In this document: positions 58,734 through 64,000 of the stretch, piece by piece | Layout: every line of letters starts with the position of its first letter | Position numbering within the stretch: the stretch's first letter is position 1 | NCBI GenBank assembly: GCA_964421245.1 | Contig: CAYQVW010000003.1 | Span: forward strand, 65,164 to 129,163 | Source: CAYQVW01 sp964421245 | Lineage (GTDB): Bacteria; Margulisbacteria; WOR-1; XYC2-FULL-46-14 | Reading direction: 5' to 3' | Length of the DNA stretch: 64,000 bases | Program-made: the position numbers and the translations under genes | The notes under the pieces: generated by a model | What the model was told of the DNA's origin: nothing | The model's input: the letters and a program-made list of their open reading frames with translations, nothing else | Databases searched by the model: none

Positions 58734-59534
58734 ATGAACTTTATTAAAATGCATGGATTGGGGAATGATTTTGTTTTAGTTGATACCAGAAAAGAGAAGC
58801 TTGATGGTATCGATTTAGCAGAACTTGCCCAAGATATCTGCGATCGTCACTTCGGAATAGGAGCAGATGGACTGCTTTTGGTCTGGCCGTCAGATAAAGC
58901 CGATGCTAAGATGCAAATATTTAATCCAGACGGATCAGAACCCGAAATGTGTGGTAATGGAATTCGCTGCTTTGCGAAATATTTATACGAAAGCATGAAA
59001 GAAAAGAAAGCCCTACTTTCGGTTGAAACCAAAGCTGGAATAATGTTGCCTGCTGTTATTGCTGAAAAAGGGAATGTTTCGGCAGTCGAAGTCGACATGG
59101 GTGTTCCTCAAACAGGAAAAGATGTGACAATTGAAGTTGGAGGTTTGAAGTTTGATGTTCACGAAGTGTCTATGGGAAATCCACATGCGATAATTTTTGT
59201 TGATGATTTAGGATCAATTAACTTAGCAGAGGTTGGACCCTTAATTGAAAACCATAAGAATTATCCAAATCGTACTAATGTTGAATTTGTAAAAGTAATC
59301 GATAGAAAGCACGTTGAGGTTAAGGTTTGGGAACGTGGGGCAGGGGTAACTTTGGCTTGTGGAACCGGAGCTTGTGCGGTTGCGGCAGCTTCTATTCTTG
59401 CCAATAAGACCGATCAAGAAGTTATTGTTAAACTTCCAGGCGGGAACCTTGATATCGAATGGAACAGAGACGATAAACATATCTTAATGCGTGGACCGGC
59501 TGAAACTGTTTTTGAAGGGAGCTATTTGTTATGA
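58734..59534 (+). CDS. dapF: Diaminopimelate epimerase
   Basis: 266 aa. MHGLGNDFVLVD start, both catalytic cysteines (PEMCGNGIRCF near residue 72 and LACGTGACAV near 208), and VWERGAGVTLACG. Converts LL- to meso-diaminopimelate for lysine and peptidoglycan. Stop overlaps the dapL start (ATGA), so the pair is coupled. Confidence 0.97.
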   Translation: MNFIKMHGLGNDFVLVDTRKEKLDGIDLAELAQDICDRHFGIGADGLLLVWPSDKADAKMQIFNPDGSEPEMCGNGIRCFAKYLYESMKEKKALLSVETKAGIMLPAVIAEKGNVSAVEVDMGVPQTGKDVTIEVGGLKFDVHEVSMGNPHAIIFVDDLGSINLAEVGPLIENHKNYPNRTNVEFVKVIDRKHVEVKVWERGAGVTLACGTGACAVAAASILANKTDQEVIVKLPGGNLDIEWNRDDKHILMRGPAETVFEGSYLL

Positions 59535-60700
59535 GAAAATCGAAACGTTTAGATAAGATACCACCGTACTTGTTTGTAAAGATCGAAGAAAAAAAGGCTG
59601 AACTTATAAAAAATGGTATTGATGTTATTGATTTTGGGATTGGGGATCCTGATTTAGCTACTCCAAAACATATTATTAAGAAGATGCAGGAAGTTATTGG
59701 GACAAAAGAAGCTGCGAACTATCCAAGTTCTAAAGGTGAACTCCCTTTTCGTAAGGCAGTTGCCGACTGGTACAAAAAACGCTTTAATGTAGATCTCGAT
59801 CCAGGCACAGAAGTTTGCACTTTAATTGGTTCAAAAGAAGGAATAGGACACCTTCCTTTTGCCTTTATTGATTCTGGTGATATTTCTATAATTCCAGAGC
59901 CTTCATATCCGGTTTATAAAATAAGTACAATGCTTGCTGGTGGAGAACCATATCTTTTGCCATTAACGGCTAAAAACAATTTTATTCCAGATTTAGACGG
60001 TATTCCAAAAGATGTATTGAAAAAGGCAAAACTTTTATATATAAACTATCCAAACAATCCGACGGGGGCTATTTGTGATAAGGCTTTCTTGGAAAAAGCT
60101 GTGAAGTTTTGCAAAGATAATGATTTACTGTTAGTTTCTGACCTAGCTTATTCTGAGATGGGCTATGATGGATATGTTCCAATGAGTATTTTAGAAATAC
60201 CAGGAGCGAAAGATATTGCGATTGAATTCCATTCGCTTTCAAAGACCTATAATATGACTGGATGGCGTATTGGAATGGCGGTTGGAAATAAAGAGGCCGT
60301 GCAGGCTTTAGCCACGATTAAATCAAATGTTGATTCTGGTGCTTTTAAGGCTGTTCAGATGGCTGGAATTGAAGCGATATCTGCTTCTCAAAAATGTGTA
60401 GAAGAAGGCAATAAAATTTTTGAAGAACGCCGTAATGTATTGATTGATGGATTAAATTCTTTAGGCTGGAAATTAAATAAACCGAAGGCTACTTTTTATA
60501 TGTGGGTTCCGGTACCATCTGGCGAGACCTCTGCCTCATTTACTGAAAAACTTCTTGATAAAGCCGGGATACTTGTTGTTCCTGGTAACGGCTATGGTCC
60601 ATCTGGTGAAGGCTATGTCAGATTTGCTATTACACTACCGAAAGAACGTATTTCAGAAGCAATTGAGCGGATGAAGAAAGAGAAGATTTTGTTTAGCTAA
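59531..60700 (+). CDS. dapL: LL-diaminopimelate aminotransferase (class I/II aminotransferase)
   Basis: 389 aa. DFGIGDPDLATPKHIIKKM at the N-terminus, YPNNPTGAI, the PLP Lys in HSLSKTYNMTGWRIGMAVGN near residue 240 and VRFAITLPKERI near the C-terminus. Together with coupled dapF this supports the direct one-step DAP-aminotransferase route from tetrahydrodipicolinate. Similar class I aminotransferases exist, so the assignment rests on length, motif context and neighbour. The end overlaps a convergent unknown gene by four bases. Confidence 0.88.
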   Translation: MRKSKRLDKIPPYLFVKIEEKKAELIKNGIDVIDFGIGDPDLATPKHIIKKMQEVIGTKEAANYPSSKGELPFRKAVADWYKKRFNVDLDPGTEVCTLIGSKEGIGHLPFAFIDSGDISIIPEPSYPVYKISTMLAGGEPYLLPLTAKNNFIPDLDGIPKDVLKKAKLLYINYPNNPTGAICDKAFLEKAVKFCKDNDLLLVSDLAYSEMGYDGYVPMSILEIPGAKDIAIEFHSLSKTYNMTGWRIGMAVGNKEAVQALATIKSNVDSGAFKAVQMAGIEAISASQKCVEEGNKIFEERRNVLIDGLNSLGWKLNKPKATFYMWVPVPSGETSASFTEKLLDKAGILVVPGNGYGPSGEGYVRFAITLPKERISEAIERMKKEKILFS

Positions 60701-61083
60701 AAGCTTTCAAGAAGATCAAAGATTTGATCTATTTCAGGAGAAGCTAGTGGCAAGGGTAATTGACGGCGAGATAACTTATCGATAAATACTTCTTTTAATT
60801 CTGCTCTTCTTTCCGTAAAGTCTGGACGAACTTCTCCGTCAATAATGCATTCTGCATCTACCAGGGTACTGTATATTAACCAAGGATTATCCCATTGATT
60901 AAAAGAAGCTTGGGTTATTTTTCTGCTATTATCAACTACGGTTTGAGGATCTCCATCGTCCAAAGAAACAATCCTACATGGTCCATCCATGTCCAAATTA
61001 AGTATTTGGGCTGGTTTGTTGGTATGTGGTTCTTCTTCAATCGATGGTTTTGCTGCTGGGTTTTCTATTGAATCAAATACCAT
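60697..61083 (-). CDS. Unknown small acidic protein, second gene of a pair
   Basis: 128 aa from ATG 61083 (MVFDSIENPAAK), which has GGTGGAC upstream inside the preceding gene; the open frame extends to 61107. Soluble, acidic (LNLDMDGPCRIVSLDDGD), and C-terminal helix SPEIDQIFDLLESF. No recognised family. It overlaps the upstream gene by 11 bases, so the two are translationally coupled and likely work together. Confidence 0.6.
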   Translation of the reverse strand: MVFDSIENPAAKPSIEEEPHTNKPAQILNLDMDGPCRIVSLDDGDPQTVVDNSRKITQASFNQWDNPWLIYSTLVDAECIIDGEVRPDFTERRAELKEVFIDKLSRRQLPLPLASPEIDQIFDLLESF

Positions 61084-61522
61084 TTTGTCCACCTTCGTGT
61101 AAAACAAAAAGCAGATGTTTCTTTGGATCGTTTGGGTCTTTTCTTAAAACCAAAACACTTTGATCGCTGTGGACAATTAGTTTTGCTTGTCCCTTTTCTG
61201 TAGTATCTATTTCAAAATGATTATTTTCTAACCAGATTTGGTCTACAGCTTTCTTTAACACTTTTTTATCTATCTGTATTCCTTCATCACCTTTTAATCC
61301 TACCCAGCGTGATTTTACGGGATTAAAGGAGGCTGATCCTCCAAAAAGATGCAGGTGGAAAGGTTGTCTCTCAATAGTATCCCTACCGTGTACATATGTC
61401 GGTTCCTCTGATAGGCTTTCGCTCCAGAGTCCTATTTTATTACCCCAACCTCTTACTAAAGTTATTTTAGGTAGAGTTGTGTTTTGTAGGTATGAGGCAA
61501 GGATTACTTTTCCGATTTGCAT
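61073..61522 (-). CDS. Unknown small protein, first gene of a pair
   Basis: 149 aa, no signal peptide. Contains a His-rich strand RQPFHLHLFGG, a Trp-rich patch (KSRWVGLKGDEG), and a strand-rich C-terminal half (AKLIVHSDQSVLVLRKD, HLLFVLHEGGQNGI). Alternating strands suggest a compact beta fold. I recognise no family; nothing indicates a toxin-antitoxin pair apart from size and coupling. No clear ribosome binding site is seen before ATG 61522; an AT-rich TAAATA-type box lies five bases upstream. Confidence 0.6.
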   Translation of the reverse strand: MQIGKVILASYLQNTTLPKITLVRGWGNKIGLWSESLSEEPTYVHGRDTIERQPFHLHLFGGSASFNPVKSRWVGLKGDEGIQIDKKVLKKAVDQIWLENNHFEIDTTEKGQAKLIVHSDQSVLVLRKDPNDPKKHLLFVLHEGGQNGI

Positions 61523-61558
61523 ATATATTTATCGTCTTATTTTACTGTAAATTTCAGT

Positions 61559-63448
61559 TTATTTTTGAAGTAAAACCACGCTTTCTAAATGTGCAGTGTG
61601 TGGGAACATATCGATTGCTTCGATCTTTTTAACTTGATAATTTCTTTCTTGAAGAATGGCTAGATCTCGTGCTAGTGTTGCTGGGTTGCAAGAGACATAG
61701 ACAATTTTTGGAGCTTTTAGATCAATTACCTGTTTTATAGTCTTGTTACTTAGTCCACCCCGTGGAGGATCAAGTATTAGAATATTGGGGTTGAACCTCT
61801 TTGCTTTTAATACTTTTTCAACATTCCCTTCGTAATATATACAGTTGTTTAAGTTGTTTAACTTAGTATTTTCATTGGCTGTTTTGATGTTTTGAGGAAC
61901 AATATCTATGCCAGCAACTTCTTTTGCTTGATCTGCCAGATAAATCCCGATAGAGCCCGTGCCACAATAAAGCTCAAGAATTTGATCCTCTTTATTTGGA
62001 TTTGCAAACTCAAGAACCTTGTTATATAAAACCTTAGCCCCCTTAGTGTTTGGTTGAAAAAAGGTTTGCGGATATACTCTGTATTTTTTCCCTCCTATTA
62101 AGTCAACAATAAATTTCTCACCAGATAATAGTTTTGTCTCTTCAAAATTAACTACGTCTGATATTTGATTGTTCTTGACCCAATAAACGCTTTTAACTTC
62201 ATTTGGTAATTCTGGTAGTTTTGGTATTTCTCCATGGGTTGTTACTAAAATTATCATAATTTCATTAGTGTTTTTACCCTCACGAATAATAAGGTGGCGC
62301 AGTAGCCCCTTTTGGGTTGTGGTGCTGTAGACGGAGAGTTTATGTTTATTGGCAAAATCAAGGAAGATCGGAAAAATCTTTTTAACAATCGGGCTAAATA
62401 TCTCGCATTGTTTTATTTCAATCGCATTTCGAGTGTATTTTCTCAAAGGATGAGAGCGTTCTCGAAGACCTAAGATTACTTTGCCTTTCTTTTCTCCAAA
62501 AGCAAATTCCATTTTATTGCGATAGTGATATATATTTGGAGAGGGGATAGGGTTTAGGGTATAGGGGATAGGAATTTTTCCGATTGTTCTAAGGGTTCTC
62601 TCTAAATAGTTTTTCTTGAGCTCCAATTGTTTTTCGTATTTTAAATTCTGAAACATACAGCCGCCACAAGATCCAAAGTGGGGACATTGGGGTTTTTTAT
62701 CAAAAGGGGAGGGTTGTTCTTCTTTTACTAAGTCAGCAAACTGAACCCCTTTGCGCCTTTTAGCCTCACGAATCAATACTGTTGAACCTAACTGTGCTCC
62801 TGGAACAAAATAGGTTTTTCCTTCATGTTTTGCTACTCCATAATTGTTTGGTAGAGCGATATCAATGATTTCTACAAATAATTCTGACTGGTTGAATTTT
62901 TTGAGCAGTTTTTTTAATCTAGTCGTTGGTAGTCCGACAACATTATCGTAGCAACCGTTTATCTTTTTAACGAATTTATCACCGGTCTCTTGAATGGCAT
63001 ATGATCCAGCTTTGTCTTTATAATCTCCAGTTGCTAAGTATTCTTCAATATCCTTTTCACTTAAGTTGTTGAACTCAGTATAGGTTATTTCATAATCAGA
63101 CATTAACTTATCTTTATCTTTGTTGTATAAGGCTACACCGGTAATAACTTTATGTTTTGCTCCAGAGAGTAGTTTTAGTGTTTTTCTTGCGTCGTCAATG
63201 TCTTTTGGTTTCCCAAGGATCTTTCGATCAACCGCAACCACCGTATCTGATCCCAAGACAATAGAGGAGGGATGTTTTTCTGCCACATCCTTTGCTTTTA
63301 AAATAGCAGCTTCTACTGCAAATTCAACCGGATCGGTTTTTTCTATCTTTGATTCATCAACCGAACTGGGGAAGATTGTGAAAAGATTCACAATCTTTTT
63401 TAATAGCTCTTTTCTGCGTGGTGACTTAGAGGCTAAAATAAATTCCAT
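61559..63448 (-). CDS. Fusion of Maf nucleotide pyrophosphatase and RlmD-type rRNA uracil methyltransferase
   Basis: 629 aa in one frame. Residues 1-187 are a complete Maf protein: FILASKSPRRKELL, SSIVLGSDTVVAVD, KDKAGSYAIQ and NVVGLPTTRLKKLL. Maf-type enzymes hydrolyse non-canonical or regulatory NTPs. Residues 195-629 are a TrmA/RlmD/RlmC-type m5U methyltransferase: TRAM-like start (VEIIDIALPNNYGVAKHEGKT), Fe-S cysteines CPHFGSCGGC, SAM loop LELYCGTGSIG, LDPPRGG and catalytic Cys in VSCNPATLARD. No stop or start separates the parts. The Maf part carries a palindrome (63372-63397), and the methyltransferase part a CCCTA-rich simple repeat. Confidence 0.9.
   Translation of the reverse strand: MEFILASKSPRRKELLKKIVNLFTIFPSSVDESKIEKTDPVEFAVEAAILKAKDVAEKHPSSIVLGSDTVVAVDRKILGKPKDIDDARKTLKLLSGAKHKVITGVALYNKDKDKLMSDYEITYTEFNNLSEKDIEEYLATGDYKDKAGSYAIQETGDKFVKKINGCYDNVVGLPTTRLKKLLKKFNQSELFVEIIDIALPNNYGVAKHEGKTYFVPGAQLGSTVLIREAKRRKGVQFADLVKEEQPSPFDKKPQCPHFGSCGGCMFQNLKYEKQLELKKNYLERTLRTIGKIPIPYTLNPIPSPNIYHYRNKMEFAFGEKKGKVILGLRERSHPLRKYTRNAIEIKQCEIFSPIVKKIFPIFLDFANKHKLSVYSTTTQKGLLRHLIIREGKNTNEIMIILVTTHGEIPKLPELPNEVKSVYWVKNNQISDVVNFEETKLLSGEKFIVDLIGGKKYRVYPQTFFQPNTKGAKVLYNKVLEFANPNKEDQILELYCGTGSIGIYLADQAKEVAGIDIVPQNIKTANENTKLNNLNNCIYYEGNVEKVLKAKRFNPNILILDPPRGGLSNKTIKQVIDLKAPKIVYVSCNPATLARDLAILQERNYQVKKIEAIDMFPHTAHLESVVLLQK
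62541..62573 (-). repeat. Telomere-like CCCTA/CCCTAT simple repeat in the Maf::methyltransferase gene
   Basis: On the minus strand CCTATCCCCTATACCCTAAACCC and further units encode PIPYTLNPIPSP in frame, between the Fe-S Cys region and YRNKMEFAF. Confidence 0.7.
63372..63397. repeat. Second-type palindrome in maf
   Basis: AAGATTGTGAA (63372-63382), four-base loop, TTCACAATCTT (63387-63397), perfect arms. Read on the minus strand as KIVNLFTIF. Same core and same frame as 63901-63932. Confidence 0.75.
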
Positions 63449-63454
63449 ATATCT

Positions 63455-63460
63455 ATTATA
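63455..63460 (-). promoter_or_regulatory. -10 of the Maf::methyltransferase gene
   Basis: TATAAT on the minus strand, six bases before ATG 63448; part of a 29-bp divergent promoter region. Confidence 0.5.
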
Positions 63461-63465
63461 TCTTA

Positions 63466-63471
63466 TATAAT
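63466..63471 (+). promoter_or_regulatory. -10 of the M23-like gene
   Basis: TATAAT six bases before ATG 63478, back to back with the minus-strand -10 at 63455-63460. Confidence 0.5.
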
Positions 63472-63477
63472 AAGAGT

Positions 63478-63975
63478 ATGCGAAATGAGCCGGTTTTCAA
63501 GAAACGCAGAACAATAGCAATTATTGTTTTTGTTTTATTAATAGCATTGCTTTTATGGTCAGGTTTTAAAGTTTTTCAGATTGGATCAAACTGGTACTTT
63601 AATCGGCAAAAATATGCTGGAGTTGAGAGAATTGAAGGAAAGATTAAGTCTGGCCAGGATCTTTTCTCTTCTCTCGTAGAGTCAAAGCTTAAAAATGATC
63701 AGGCTAACGAGATCTTGGGCTCTCTAAATAGAATTCTCGATTTTACAAAGCTGCAGGTTGAGGATAGATATCAAATCTTCTTAAAAGATGGCGATGTAAT
63801 AAAGTTTATCTACGAGAAGACCCCAATTGATCAATATTATGCCGTAAGAGATGATTCTGGTAAGCTTAATGGTTTCAAGCCAGGGATTGATCTTACTAAG
63901 GAGTTGATTGTGAAAACTTTCACAATCAACTCATCTCTCTTCAATGTGACCCTCCCCCTTTTTAGTAGACAGTGA
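63478..63975 (+). CDS. 5' portion of an M23-type peptidase-like gene, apparently interrupted
   Basis: 165 codons before a stop. There is a cytosolic basic start, one membrane helix (about residues 14-33), then a region like the N-terminal domain of OapA/Csd3-type M23 metallopeptidases: IEGKIKSGQDLFSSLVES, LGSLNRILDFTKLQVEDRYQIFLKDG, YYAVRDDSGKLNGF and the INSSLF motif. The peptidase domain itself (HxxxD, HxH) is missing. After SSLFN all three frames close within a few codons and the sequence turns into what looks like an IS3-type terminal repeat, so the gene is probably broken. The last ten residues (VTLPLFSRQ) would then be encoded by the element. Confidence 0.65.
   Translation: MRNEPVFKKRRTIAIIVFVLLIALLLWSGFKVFQIGSNWYFNRQKYAGVERIEGKIKSGQDLFSSLVESKLKNDQANEILGSLNRILDFTKLQVEDRYQIFLKDGDVIKFIYEKTPIDQYYAVRDDSGKLNGFKPGIDLTKELIVKTFTINSSLFNVTLPLFSRQ
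63901..63932. repeat. Second-type palindrome in the M23-like gene
   Basis: GAGTTGATTGTGAAA (63901-63915), AC, TTTCACAATCAACTC (63918-63932): perfect 15-bp arms. Read as ELIVKTFTINS; its core is shared with 63372-63397. It ends 12 bases before the possible IS end. Confidence 0.8.
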
Positions 63976-64000
63976 AAGTTCGTAATATTAGAATAATAAG
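63945..64000 (+). mobile_element. Possible left end of an IS3-family insertion sequence (partial)
   Basis: From 63945 the sequence reads TGTGACCCTCCCCCTTTTTA then GTAGACAGTGAAAG and an A/T-rich stretch. This matches the layout of IS3/IS150-type terminal repeats (5' TG, CCC, TTTT, GT.GACA). It lies inside an otherwise open M23-like frame. OrfA and the right end would be beyond the window, so the call is tentative. Confidence 0.45.

Noticed and set aside
60697..61522. Toxin-antitoxin module
   Set aside because: Gene size and overlap fit, but neither protein shows a DNA-binding or toxin motif.

Overview
The window is 64 kb of AT-rich, gene-dense bacterial DNA. It shows envelope traits of a Gram-negative-type cell: a putative outer-membrane beta-barrel protein, a lipoprotein, an AMIN-amidase, glutamate racemase and DapF/DapL for diaminopimelate. 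Gene order and protein types are bacterial. Several proteins have no family I recognise, which suits an uncultivated candidate phylum (something like Margulisbacteria/WOR-1 would fit, but this is a weak inference).

Layout. 1-10 kb: start of tadA, two unknown secreted proteins, a phosphohexomutase, pyrR, a beta-barrel-like protein, a UvrD-type helicase fused to a RecB-like nuclease, a small DMT-type membrane protein, a Ser/Thr kinase-like protein and rmuC. 10-38.9 kb: one nearly gapless transcription/translation supercluster that merges the classical rif, str, S10, spc and alpha operons and L13-S9. Its order runs rpmG, tRNA-Trp, secE, nusG, L11-L1-L10-L12, rpoBC, S12-S7-fusA, S10 to L15, secY-adk-map-infA-L36, S13-S11-S4-rpoA-L17, L13-S9. 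tuf and rpmD (L30) are missing from their usual places. 38.9-46 kb: a urocanase homologue that appears to lack the catalytic cysteine, then a class V aminotransferase, truA, a lipoprotein, serA and a patatin. The aminotransferase and serA look like a serine-biosynthesis pair. 46-54 kb: an NtrC-type regulator, a GxxExxY protein, a short RecO, an MFS transporter, an unknown protein with an HPD tripeptide, a radical SAM protein, a GT4 glycosyltransferase and a DUF4015-like secreted protein. 54-64 kb: cca-amidase-murI-queD, an unknown protein, dapF-dapL, two overlapping unknown genes, a Maf::RlmD-type fusion, and the 5' part of an M23-like peptidase gene that appears to be broken by the left end of an IS3-type insertion sequence at the window edge.

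Most unusual. (1) Nine copies of a roughly 27-bp palindromic element (core GRCAnGnC.. / ..GnCnTGYC with a 3' TACA tail) are spread over the window, six inside protein-coding genes. All nine point the same way relative to transcription, and five of the six coding copies are read in the same frame (consensus xTxxx[LM]S[IV]Q). In truA the element appears to replace codons rather than add them. (2) A second palindrome (ATTGTGAA..TTCACAAT) is read in the same frame in maf and in the M23-like gene. (3) Three heptamer-repeat patches lie in frame inside the phosphohexomutase gene. (4) About thirteen genes begin 5-9 nt after a -10 box (often TGnTATAAT) and lack a Shine-Dalgarno site, which suggests frequent leaderless transcription. 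(5) The promoter and first 11 codons of the phosphohexomutase gene are duplicated in front of an unrelated secreted-protein ORF.
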